The translations under genes were made by a program, and so were the position numbers. 64,000 bases of DNA, from positions 1,612,001 through 1,676,000 of the forward strand of contig NZ_JACBZM010000001.1 in NCBI RefSeq assembly GCF_013408525.1, in the 5' to 3' direction. Shown one piece after another: positions 1-7,734 of this stretch. The notes beneath the pieces are model-generated. The model did not search any database. It had not been told where the DNA came from and saw only the letters and a list, made by a program, of their open reading frames with translations. The stretch comes from Nocardioides aromaticivorans (GTDB taxonomy: Bacteria > Actinomycetota > Actinomycetes > Propionibacteriales > Nocardioidaceae). Each line of letters begins with the position of its first letter. Within the stretch, counting starts at the first letter, position 1.

Positions 1-1266
1 GGTGCGGAGGCCGGCGCGGCCCATCATGACCGGCCGCGGGAACCTCGGCTCCTCCTGCCAGATCGTCTCGAGGTCCTCGTGCCGCTCGCCGTCGACGATG
101 GCGTCGGCGATCAGCGTCCCGACGTACGGCGCCTGGGCGAGCCCGTGCCCGTTGCAGGCGATCGAGTAGTGGACGTCGTCGCCGATCCGGCCGGCGAGCG
201 GCAGCCAGGAGGAGGTGATCGCGATCCACCCGCCCCACGCGCGCTCGACCGCGACATCGGCGAGCGACGGGAAGCGCCGGGCGAAGGCACCGGCCAGCTC
301 CTCGACCAGCCCGGGGTCGGGCGTCCGCTCCGGCAGCGGGTACGACGTGCCGCGCTCCAGCCGTCGTACACCGAAGACGATCGTGCCCCTCGGCGTGAGC
401 CGGTAGTTCTCCATGATCGCGTGCTGCGTGACCAGCCCCATCCCACTGGTCCAGCCGAGGGCCTCGATGCGCCCGGGGTCGATCGGCTCGGTCTCGACCT
501 CGATCACGTAGATCGGCACCGAGAGGTGCTTCGGGGTGATGTCCCACTCGCCGGCGAAGGCGTTCGTCGCGAGGACGACCTGGTCGGCCCGCACCTGTCC
601 GCCCGACGTCGTCAGGACGATCTGCCCGCCATCCCGCACGACGTCGGTGACCTTCGTCTGCTCGAAGACCCGCGCGGCGGAGTCGAGCAGGACCCGGCGC
701 ATGCCCAGCGAGAACTTGCCCGGGTTCATCCGGCCACCGACCGTCTCGCGCATCCCGCCGACGAAGCCGCGCGGGATGCCGAGCTCGGCAGCGGTGCCGA
801 CCTCGACGTGCCCACCGGCGCGGGTCACGATCTTCGCGACCCGGCGTACCCGCCCCATCTGTCCGCGGGAGACGGCGGCGAAGGCGTTGCCCGTCGCCTC
901 GTACTCGCAGTCGATGTCGTGCTTGGCGATGAAGTCCTCGACGTGATGGGCGGCGTTCTCGGCGAGCCGCATCATGCCGGGCATCTTCTTGCGGGAGAGC
1001 AGGTTGAGCAGCTGGAGGTCGCCGCCGGGGGCGCCGGCCAGCTGGCCGGCGTTGCGCGAGCTCGAGCCGTGGCCGCAGAACTCCGCCTCCACCAGCACGA
1101 CGTCCTGGCCGCGCTGCGCGAGCCGCAGGGCGGTCGACATCCCGCCGATGCCACCGCCGATGACGGCGACCTGGCAGGTCACGTCGCCGTCGACGGCGGG
1201 CCGCAGGTCGGTGGGTGCGTCGACCCAGCCGCTGAAGGACTCGTAGGTGACGCCGTCGGTCCTCAT
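1..1266 (-). CDS. FAD-dependent amine oxidase, PuuB/DAO family (3' end cut by window edge)
   Basis: The visible 422 codons have no stop, so the C-terminal end lies before base 1. The protein has an N-terminal Rossmann dinucleotide motif (VAVIGGGIGG, residues 33-42), an SSSRNAGQ stretch near residues 68-75 where DAO-family oxidases often hold FAD, and a C-terminal GHG segment typical of the family. Gamma-glutamylputrescine oxidases (PuuB) are about 430 residues, so little is missing. The ATG overlaps the stop of the upstream membrane-protein gene (ATGA, 1263-1266), so the two are probably translationally coupled. Nearby genes look like PuuA, PuuC and PuuD. This supports oxidation of a gamma-glutamylated amine to an aldehyde, but glycine/sarcosine-type oxidases share the fold. 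Confidence 0.85.
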   Translation of the reverse strand, partial: MRTDGVTYESFSGWVDAPTDLRPAVDGDVTCQVAVIGGGIGGMSTALRLAQRGQDVVLVEAEFCGHGSSSRNAGQLAGAPGGDLQLLNLLSRKKMPGMMRLAENAAHHVEDFIAKHDIDCEYEATGNAFAAVSRGQMGRVRRVAKIVTRAGGHVEVGTAAELGIPRGFVGGMRETVGGRMNPGKFSLGMRRVLLDSAARVFEQTKVTDVVRDGGQIVLTTSGGQVRADQVVLATNAFAGEWDITPKHLSVPIYVIEVETEPIDPGRIEALGWTSGMGLVTQHAIMENYRLTPRGTIVFGVRRLERGTSYPLPERTPDPGLVEELAGAFARRFPSLADVAVERAWGGWIAITSSWLPLAGRIGDDVHYSIACNGHGLAQAPYVGTLIADAIVDGERHEDLETIWQEEPRFPRPVMMGRAGLRT

Positions 1267-2021
1267 GCCCGCACCGCCTTGCGGTGGTCGTCGGCCGGAG
1301 CGATGCCCGATGCCTTGTTGTGGTCGTCGAGCGCGCGGTAGGCGAACAGGTAGGTCAGCATCTGCAGCCCCCACACGGTCAGCGCGAACGTGTAGAAGAG
1401 CGCGCGGTCCTCGAGCGGGTCGACCGAGTCGGGCAGCGGGAAGAAGTCGTAGGTCAGCGCGATGGCCGTCGCCGCGAGGCTGACGGCGAGCGTCGCGACG
1501 GCGACCCGGGTGGCTCCGATGTCCCACAGCCGCTTCACGAAGTACAGCAGGAAGGCCAGCGTCACCAGGTTGACCACCAGGTAGAAGGTGGCCGGGCCCT
1601 GGTGCAGGACGAACTCACCGTTGGCGTCAACGTGGGCGCGGTACTTCGGCTGCGCCAGGAACAGGCCGCTGCCGATCGCCAGCGCGAAGATGCCGAGCTC
1701 GACCGCCAGGCTCGCCTTGTAACGGTGGGTCACGGCCATCAGGCCGACCACCAGCAGCAGCGTGATCCCGATCGATCGGGAGAACGCGTCGAGGAAGAAC
1801 GCGAAGGCGTACTGCCCGCTCGCCTCACCACCCTCCGGGTCGTCCGCGAAGCGCAACGCCCACACCAGGAAGTTGGTGCCGGAGGTCGCCACGATGCACC
1901 ACTCGATGCCGAGCAGGTAGTTGCGGTGGTGCTTGAGGAAGCGCCAGCCCGCCCAGTAACCGCACACGATCATGACCAGGTCGGCGACCAGGAAGGTCAG
2001 GCCGTAGATGTCTTCTTTCAT
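1263..2021 (-). CDS. Polytopic membrane protein of unknown function (252 aa)
   Basis: I do not recognise a named family. About seven or eight hydrophobic helices run through the whole protein, beginning with LTFLVADLVMIVCGYW near residues 8-24 and ending near FALTVWGLQMLTYLFAY, with a charged C-terminal tail. A GAAGGAAC ribosome binding site lies just upstream of the ATG. The gene sits 26 bases after the MFS transporter and overlaps the FAD oxidase by 4 bases, so it belongs to their operon. A role as a transport partner, or as an electron acceptor for the oxidase, is a guess from position only. Confidence 0.75.
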   Translation of the reverse strand: MKEDIYGLTFLVADLVMIVCGYWAGWRFLKHHRNYLLGIEWCIVATSGTNFLVWALRFADDPEGGEASGQYAFAFFLDAFSRSIGITLLLVVGLMAVTHRYKASLAVELGIFALAIGSGLFLAQPKYRAHVDANGEFVLHQGPATFYLVVNLVTLAFLLYFVKRLWDIGATRVAVATLAVSLAATAIALTYDFFPLPDSVDPLEDRALFYTFALTVWGLQMLTYLFAYRALDDHNKASGIAPADDHRKAVRA

Positions 2022-2047
2022 GACAGTTCCTTCGTTCGTTGGGACGG

Positions 2048-3517
2048 TCAGGCCACGACGCCGCCGGTACGACGCCGGCTGCGGTTGGTCGAGACCAGGA
2101 CGGTGAGCACGACGGCCAGGGCGAGCGCGCCGGCGAGCCAGTAGCCGACGCCGTACAGGTTCTCGGCGGCGACCTCGAGGGTGGTTCCGGGAACCGGCAC
2201 GAGCGAGGCGCTGAGGTCGGCGCTGACCAGGGCGGTGCCGAACGCGAAGCCGACGGCGAGGAAGGTGCCGGCAACGCCGGTCGCCATCCCGGCCTTCTCC
2301 TCGGGGACAGCCAGCTGCACCAGCGTGAAGCCGGCGGCGTAGCCGATGCTGCAGCCGAGTCCGATGACGGCGGCGCCGACGAGGTAGTGCCACTGCTGGT
2401 CGTGGGCGAGGGCGAGCCAGGCCAGGCCGGCCGCGCTGATGAGCGCGCCGCTCACGAAGACCGGGACCACGCGGCCGTTGTTGACGGGGCGGTCGGCGAT
2501 GGCGCCACCGACCACGAAGGTCAGCGCGAAGGGCAGCATCAGCCAGCCGGTGTCGAGCGCGCTCAGGCCGAGACCGTAGGCGTCCACGGGGCGCAGCGCC
2601 GCGGGGATGATCTGGGCATAGGTGCTGACGAGGAGCAGGAAGGCGGCGTTCACCGCGGCGAACAGGGTGATGCAGATGCACGACGCGGTGACGAGGGGCG
2701 CCTTCATCAGCGCGACATCGAAGACCGCGTTCGACGACCGGCGCTCGACCCGGAACCAGGCGATGCCACCGACCACACCGAGCACGAGCGGGATCAGGGC
2801 GGCGTTCCCCCACACCAGGCCCTGGGTCAGCGTCAGCAGGATCGCCGCGACCCACGCGATCATCCACACGGTGCCGACCACGCCGATGCGCCCGCCGCGC
2901 TCGGCCGGCGGGAGGTGCGGGATCAGCAGGTACGACGCGACCGTGGTCACCGCGCCGATCGCGGTGAGGACCACGAAGAAGCTCTGCAGCGAGAGGGTCT
3001 GCACGATGAGACCGCCGCCGATCATCCCGGCGACGATGCCGACGCCGGTGCCGATGACCAGGACCGCGACGGCGACGGTGATGCCGCTCTCGCCCAGGCC
3101 CCGGCGCAGGAACCCGAGGGGCAGCACCTGGGCGGCCCCGCCGAAGCCCATCAGCGCGCAGCCGACCAGCAGCGTCGGGTAGGAGTCACCGATCGCCGGG
3201 ACGAGGGCGCCGACGGTGAGGAAGGCCGCGGCGGCGACGTTGGCGTTGCGGTCGCCGTGCAGGTCGGCCAGGCGGGGCAGCAGGATGAATCCGGCGCCAC
3301 CACCGAGGGTGAGGACCGTGTAGAGCCAGGTCACCTCGGCGACGGTGGCGAGGCCGTACTGCGCCTGGATGACGGGCAGCAGCGGCGGAAGGATGAAGAT
3401 CACCGCGTTGGTCAGCACGACCAGCAGGGATCCGATGCCGACGAGCGTTGCCCGGCCGGGCTCACGGCCTCTCGTCGTACGACGGCCGGTTCCGGCTGCC
3501 TGTTGGGTCTGGGACAT
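2048..3517 (-). CDS. MFS transporter, 14-helix DHA2-like (489 aa)
   Basis: This is a hydrophobic transporter of a length typical for 14-helix DHA2 permeases. A conserved loop with an LADLHGDR-like motif follows the second helix, and a helix 4-5 region carries several paired glycines (GTGVGIVAGMIGGG). The start is the ATG with CGGAGACC about 8 bases upstream. It is the first gene of the MFS, membrane protein and FAD oxidase operon and is divergent from a TetR gene across 186 bases. The family covers drug and metabolite export and some uptake. In this context it may move the amine substrate or a toxic intermediate, but the sequence does not show direction. Confidence 0.88.
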   Translation of the reverse strand: MSQTQQAAGTGRRTTRGREPGRATLVGIGSLLVVLTNAVIFILPPLLPVIQAQYGLATVAEVTWLYTVLTLGGGAGFILLPRLADLHGDRNANVAAAAFLTVGALVPAIGDSYPTLLVGCALMGFGGAAQVLPLGFLRRGLGESGITVAVAVLVIGTGVGIVAGMIGGGLIVQTLSLQSFFVVLTAIGAVTTVASYLLIPHLPPAERGGRIGVVGTVWMIAWVAAILLTLTQGLVWGNAALIPLVLGVVGGIAWFRVERRSSNAVFDVALMKAPLVTASCICITLFAAVNAAFLLLVSTYAQIIPAALRPVDAYGLGLSALDTGWLMLPFALTFVVGGAIADRPVNNGRVVPVFVSGALISAAGLAWLALAHDQQWHYLVGAAVIGLGCSIGYAAGFTLVQLAVPEEKAGMATGVAGTFLAVGFAFGTALVSADLSASLVPVPGTTLEVAAENLYGVGYWLAGALALAVVLTVLVSTNRSRRRTGGVVA

Positions 3518-3571
3518 GACTGGTCTCCGATTCGGGCGGTGGTGTGATCCGGCTCATACGGTACGCCGAAG

Positions 3572-3613
3572 TTAGTCATCCAATCAAGATGTATGACCAA
3601 GATGTTTGACCAA
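3572..3613. promoter_or_regulatory. TTAGTCA heptamer plus tandem 13-bp direct repeat between MFS and TetR genes
   Basis: TTAGTCA lies at 3572-3578. It is followed by GATGTATGACCAA (3588-3600) and GATGTTTGACCAA (3601-3613), two adjacent 13-base copies differing at one base. They lie 55-96 bases upstream of the MFS start, where a regulator of the divergent pair would bind. TTAGTCA also appears in the 12111-12372 divergent promoter. Confidence 0.5.
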
Positions 3614-3655
3614 GTTCCTAGCCCGTCGCGCGGGAGGCTCTGGTAGGGTCTGGTT

Positions 3656-3677
3656 GACTTAGACAAGCGTCCTAGTC
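3656..3677. promoter_or_regulatory. Candidate TetR operator (imperfect 22-bp palindrome)
   Basis: The arms are GACTTAGAC (3656-3664) and GTCCTAGTC (3669-3677), a 9-base inverted repeat with 7 matches around a 4-base centre. It ends 26 bases before the tetR start codon. That position fits autorepression by the adjacent TetR protein. Confidence 0.5.
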
Positions 3678-3703
3678 GGGGCGCCCGATCACGGAGGCCG
3701 CCG

Positions 3704-4339
3704 ATGGCACGGATTCCCGTCGCCCAGCGACGTCGCGAGCTCGTTGAGGCGGCGGTGGAGGTGATCTCCACCCATGGGATCGACGGCGCCACCACGCGCC
3801 GGATCGCCGACCAGGCGAAGGCGAACGTCGCGATGGTCCATTACTGCTACGACTCGAAGGAGGACCTCTTCGCCGATGTCTTCGAGTTCGTCGCCGGCAG
3901 GTTCCGCGAGGTCATCGAGCAGAGCGACCCGCACACGACGGTGCTCGAGACGGCCCAGGCGATGCTGCGCGGTCTCATGGAGTGCTACTGCGACTCGCCC
4001 AGCTTCGCTGCGACCACGATCGAGCTGATCAACTGGGCCCGGCGCCAGCACGGCGATCGCGGGATCGCCGTCTACGACCAGGCCCTCGGCGCCGGCCTCG
4101 AGGCCATGCGCCGGGTCGCCGCCGCGGAGGGCGTCGCCGACGAGGTCGTCGAGGACATTCCCTACGTCGTCGGGGCACTCTCCGACGGCTTTGCCATCAA
4201 CTTCTTGACGTACGGCGACCGGGAGGCCGCCGATGCCCTGATGGACGTCACGGCCTCGGTACTCGAGAGCTGGCTCTCGGCGCGGCTCGGAAGCGCCGCC
4301 GCCAAGCGCCCGCGACGCAAGCGCGCGGCCAGCGCCTGA
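3704..4339 (+). CDS. TetR-family transcriptional regulator (211 aa)
   Basis: An N-terminal TetR helix-turn-helix is visible (TTRRIADQAKANVAMVHYCY, about residues 29-48), followed by the usual SKEDLF stretch and an all-helical ligand domain. The C-terminus is basic (KRPRRKRAAS). The ATG has GGAGG 7 bases upstream. The gene is divergent from the MFS operon and converges with the aldehyde dehydrogenase at the end of the seven-gene amine operon. It probably controls the MFS operon and itself. The shared TTAGTCA element suggests it may also reach the promoters at 12111-12372. Confidence 0.9.
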   Translation: MARIPVAQRRRELVEAAVEVISTHGIDGATTRRIADQAKANVAMVHYCYDSKEDLFADVFEFVAGRFREVIEQSDPHTTVLETAQAMLRGLMECYCDSPSFAATTIELINWARRQHGDRGIAVYDQALGAGLEAMRRVAAAEGVADEVVEDIPYVVGALSDGFAINFLTYGDREAADALMDVTASVLESWLSARLGSAAAKRPRRKRAASA

Positions 4340-4364
4340 GGCACCGACCGCGCGCCGCGCCCGC

Positions 4365-4419
4365 GGTCACAGCGACACGGTCACAGCGACACGGTCACAG
4401 CGGCAAGGTCACAGCGGCA
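4365..4419. repeat. 14-bp tandem repeat, four copies, at a convergent gene junction
   Basis: The unit GGTCACAGCGACAC starts at 4365 and 4379. The variant GGTCACAGCGGCAA starts at 4393, and a 13-base copy starts at 4407. The last copy runs over the stop codon of the aldehyde dehydrogenase gene (TGA at 4409-4411 on the minus strand). It lies between the convergent tetR and aldehyde dehydrogenase genes. Slippage could easily change copy number here. Confidence 0.85.
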
Positions 4420-5866
4420 GGTCGGGCGAGTCCACGCCCACGACCCGGTCACCGCAGAACACCCGGACCGACTCGTTCGGCCCATGGCCGCCGATGCCCG
4501 ACGGGCCCCAGAAACTCTGGGCCGAGTCGTCGCCGAGGTCGGCGATCTTCGCGCCGTTGACCCGCACCTCCCCTGCCACGACCCGCGCGCCGACCTCGAT
4601 CGCCCGGTCGGTGTCGGTGCCGAAGACGTAGGCGTCCAGGCCCGACGGGTTCGCATTCGCGATCCGCAGGGCGTCCTCCGCAGAGTCGACCCCGTGCACG
4701 GAGACCACCGGGCCGAACAACTCCGCGGTCGCCTGTGCCGCGTCAGCACCCACGGCCACGGTCGGCGAGAGGAAGAACCCGCCGAGATCGGGCAGGCGCG
4801 CCGGCTGGTGGATCTCGGCGCCCAGGCCGCGCAGGCCGTCGATCCGGGCCTGCAGGGTCTGGAAGTGCGGGGCGTTCGAGATCGGACCGACCTGGCTGTC
4901 CTCGTCGAGCGAGTGGCCCACCACGAGCTTGGAGACCCGCTCGGTCAGCGCCTCGACGAGCGGCCCGACGAGGGCCGGCGGCGCGAGCACCTTGCCCGGC
5001 CCCTCGCACCACTGTCCGTTGAGCTTGGTCATCCCCTCGAGGATGCCGTCGGCGGTGACGTCCACGTCCGCGTCGTCGAGTACGACGACCGGGTTGTTGC
5101 CACCCAGCTCGAGCTGCAGCACCTTGAAGTCCTCCGCTGCCGCCCGAGCGATGGCACGGCCGGCGCCGGGCCCACCCGTGAAGGAGACGATCTTGACGCG
5201 CGGGTCGCCGGTCAGCCGGGCGCCGACGTCACCGGTGCCGTGCACCAGCTGGAGCGCACCGGACGGCAGGCCCGCCTCGACGAAGCACTCGACGACGACC
5301 TGGGCGCTGCCCGGCGCGTGCTCGGAGGGCTTCAGGATGACCGGGCAGCCGGCCGCGACCGCGCTCGCCACCTTGGCCGCCGGGATGAAGCTGGGCCCGT
5401 TCCACGGCGTGAGGATCGCGGCCGGACCCCACGGCACCTTGTGGAGCCGGACGTCGCGGCCGCCGGCGTCGAGGGCCGTGACGCGAGGGATCGCGCGCAG
5501 GTCGGCCGCCGAGGCGCGGATCCGGTGGGGCAGGAAGGCCGCCACGAGGCGGGTGACGCCGATCGGCGTACCGCTGGTCAGGGCGTCGGTGCGGGCGATG
5601 TCCTCGATCCGCGCCTCGACGAGATCGGCGACCCGGTCGAGGACGGCCGCGCGCTCGTGGCGCTCCTCCTCGCCCCAGGGACGGGCGTCGTACGACTGCT
5701 CGGCGTGGCGCAGCGCCCGCTCGACGTCGTCGGCCGAGGTGGACACGAGCCGGTGGACCGGCTCCCGGGTGTTGGGGTCGACATTCCAAGCGTCGCCGGT
5801 CGTGCCCTCGCACCACTCGTCGGCGATGAAGTTGACGGGCTGCGGGATGGTGATCTGGTTGCTCAT
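4409..5866 (-). CDS. NAD(P)-dependent aldehyde dehydrogenase (485 aa)
   Basis: This is a full-length ALDH-superfamily enzyme. It has PWNGP (residues 154-158) in the cofactor region, LKPSEHAP (179-186), a TGGPGAGR Rossmann loop (230-237), general base Glu253 in LELGGN and nucleophile Cys287 in GQWCEGPG. The family usually has a small residue after that cysteine; Glu here is a little unusual. The ATG at 5866 has GAGAGGGAC upstream; a longer frame beyond it lacks such a site. It is the last gene of the amine operon, 13 bases after the alcohol dehydrogenase. It would be the PuuC-like step, or would oxidise the aldehyde made by that dehydrogenase. Confidence 0.9.
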   Translation of the reverse strand: MSNQITIPQPVNFIADEWCEGTTGDAWNVDPNTREPVHRLVSTSADDVERALRHAEQSYDARPWGEEERHERAAVLDRVADLVEARIEDIARTDALTSGTPIGVTRLVAAFLPHRIRASAADLRAIPRVTALDAGGRDVRLHKVPWGPAAILTPWNGPSFIPAAKVASAVAAGCPVILKPSEHAPGSAQVVVECFVEAGLPSGALQLVHGTGDVGARLTGDPRVKIVSFTGGPGAGRAIARAAAEDFKVLQLELGGNNPVVVLDDADVDVTADGILEGMTKLNGQWCEGPGKVLAPPALVGPLVEALTERVSKLVVGHSLDEDSQVGPISNAPHFQTLQARIDGLRGLGAEIHQPARLPDLGGFFLSPTVAVGADAAQATAELFGPVVSVHGVDSAEDALRIANANPSGLDAYVFGTDTDRAIEVGARVVAGEVRVNGAKIADLGDDSAQSFWGPSGIGGHGPNESVRVFCGDRVVGVDSPDLPL

Positions 5867-5879
5867 GGGAGTCCCTCTC

Positions 5880-6977
5880 TCAGGCCCGCAGGTCGACGAC
5901 GATGCGGGTGACGTCACCGGACTTCATCTGCTCGAAGCCCTCGTTGATCTCGGCGAACGGGACGACCCGGGTGACCATCTCGTCGAGCAGCAGCCGGCCC
6001 TGCTGGTAGAGCCGGGCGAACTGGGCGATGTCCTCGCGGGCCTGGCCCGAGCCCATGTAGGAGCCGATCAGCCGCTTCTCCTGGAAGAAGAAGTCGAGCG
6101 CGGGCACCGTCAGCTCCGTGCCCATCGGCGCGATGCCCACCAGGCACGCGGTGCCGGTCGGACGGAGCAGGGCGAGCGCCGTCTCCGCGGTCCGGGCCGA
6201 GCCGACCGCCTCGAAGGCGTAGTCGACGCCGTCGCCGAGCAGGCGGTGCAGCTCCGCCACGGTGTCGCCGTCGCCTCCGTTGATGGTGTGCGTGGCGCCG
6301 TACCCACGGGCGGCCTTGAGCCGGTCGTCGTCGAGGTCGATGGCCACGATCGCGGAGGCGCCGGCGAGCCGCGCGCCCTGGATGATCGCGGAGCCGACCC
6401 CGCCGCAGCCGATCACCGCGACCGTGCTGCCGGGGCGCACCTGCGCACCGCGGAAGACCGCGCCGACGCCGGTGATGACGCAACAGGACAGCAGGCAGCC
6501 CACGTGCAGGGGGACGTCGTCGGGCAGCTTCACCAGCGCGCTCTCGCGCAGCAGGATGTGCTGCGAGAACGCACCGATCGCCGCGAGCCGCTCGATCGGG
6601 CGCCCGTCCACGGTCTCGAAGGCGGGCCGCTGCCGCAGGCGCACCTCGTCCAGCCGCAGGCACTGGGTCGAGTGCCCCGCGTCGCAGTTGACACAGCCAC
6701 CGCACGGCGGCGTCAACGCGCCGGTGACGCGGTCGCCGGGCCGCAGCGAGGTGACGGCCGAGCCGACCGACTCCACGATGCCCGCGACCTCGTGGCCCAC
6801 GACGACCGGGAGCTCGGTCGGCACGGTGCCGGTCATGTAGTGCAGGTCGCTGTGGCACAGGCCCACGTTGGTCACCGCGATCCGCACCTCGTGCGGCGCC
6901 GGGTCGTCCACGCGGATGTCGGTCAGCTCCAGCGGTGCGCCGATCTCGTTCAGGACGGCGGCTCGGGTGGTGATCAT
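5880..6977 (-). CDS. Zinc-dependent medium-chain alcohol dehydrogenase (365 aa)
   Basis: The protein follows the class I/III alcohol dehydrogenase pattern. Catalytic zinc ligands Cys41 and the GHE of residues 61-63 are visible. The structural zinc site is intact (Cys92, Cys95, Cys98, Cys106). A GCGGVGSA nucleotide-binding loop is present. Start and stop overlap the enoyl-CoA hydratase by four bases (6974-6977), and GAGGAGG precedes the ATG. With the aldehyde dehydrogenase 13 bases downstream it forms an alcohol-to-acid pair, for example to oxidise an omega-hydroxy acid released from a lactone. The natural substrate is not shown by the sequence. Confidence 0.9.
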   Translation of the reverse strand: MITTRAAVLNEIGAPLELTDIRVDDPAPHEVRIAVTNVGLCHSDLHYMTGTVPTELPVVVGHEVAGIVESVGSAVTSLRPGDRVTGALTPPCGGCVNCDAGHSTQCLRLDEVRLRQRPAFETVDGRPIERLAAIGAFSQHILLRESALVKLPDDVPLHVGCLLSCCVITGVGAVFRGAQVRPGSTVAVIGCGGVGSAIIQGARLAGASAIVAIDLDDDRLKAARGYGATHTINGGDGDTVAELHRLLGDGVDYAFEAVGSARTAETALALLRPTGTACLVGIAPMGTELTVPALDFFFQEKRLIGSYMGSGQAREDIAQFARLYQQGRLLLDEMVTRVVPFAEINEGFEQMKSGDVTRIVVDLRA

Positions 6978-7732
6978 GCGGTGGCCTCCTCAGCCTTGGT
7001 GGTCCAGAAGCCGGCGACGCCGGCGGTGAGCAGTCCGCTCGTCCACGCCTCGTGGGCGGCGGCGTCCTCGCGCTCGAACGCCGCCTCGACCTCCGCGAGC
7101 AGCGGCCGCAGCAGGGCGAGGTGGAGCGCGGTGGTCCCGCCCTCCGGCGTCCAGGCGTGGACGATGTCGATGGCGCGGTCGAGCAGGGTGTCGGGATCGA
7201 CGACCTCGTCGAGCAGGCCGATCCGCAGCGCCTCGTCCGCAGGGACGCGCGGCGACGCCAGCACCATGCGCATCGCGTGGTTGCCGACGAGGCGGCGCAG
7301 CAGCAGGCTGGTGGCGTTGGAGATGGTCAGCCCACGCCCGTTCTCCGGCTGGAAGTACGACGTCGCGGGCGTCCCGATCCGCGTGTCGCAGCACAACGTG
7401 ATCTCCGAGGCACCGCCCACGGCGATGCCGTTGACCGCCGCGACCACCGGCACCCGGGTCTCCAGGATCGCGCGGGTGATGTCGTGGAAGCTCTCGAACG
7501 CGGCGTGCACCTCCTCCTCGGTGGTCGGCGCCTGGCTGAGGTCCTCGCCGGCGGAGAAGGCGCGGCCCCGGCCGGTGAGGACGATGCCGCGCACCGTGTC
7601 GCCGGTGCCGTGCTCCCGGATCAGCTCGGCCAGCCGGAGCCGGGTGATGACGTCGAGGGCATTGAGCTTGTCCGGACGGTCGAGGGTGAGCACGGCGACG
7701 TCGCGGACGACGTCGGAGGTCAGGGAGGTCAT
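6974..7732 (-). CDS. Enoyl-CoA hydratase/isomerase family protein (252 aa)
   Basis: This is a crotonase-fold protein of normal length. RAFSAGEDL near residue 57 and VGGASEI near residue 105 supply the oxyanion-hole backbone, and acidic residues occur in the ASE and PEN segments expected near the acyl-CoA. GGAGCTGACC precedes the ATG. Two bases separate it from the acyl-CoA ligase stop, and it overlaps the alcohol dehydrogenase by four bases. With that ligase it indicates beta-oxidation-type handling of the carboxylic acid formed by the operon. Hydratase and isomerase activity cannot be told apart here. Confidence 0.88.
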   Translation of the reverse strand: MTSLTSDVVRDVAVLTLDRPDKLNALDVITRLRLAELIREHGTGDTVRGIVLTGRGRAFSAGEDLSQAPTTEEEVHAAFESFHDITRAILETRVPVVAAVNGIAVGGASEITLCCDTRIGTPATSYFQPENGRGLTISNATSLLLRRLVGNHAMRMVLASPRVPADEALRIGLLDEVVDPDTLLDRAIDIVHAWTPEGGTTALHLALLRPLLAEVEAAFEREDAAAHEAWTSGLLTAGVAGFWTTKAEEATA

Positions 7733-7734
7733 GG

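Noticed and set aside
4365..4419. The tandem repeat as iterons of a replication origin.
   Set aside because: There is no rep gene, no AT-rich stretch, and it sits over a gene end in ordinary chromosomal context.
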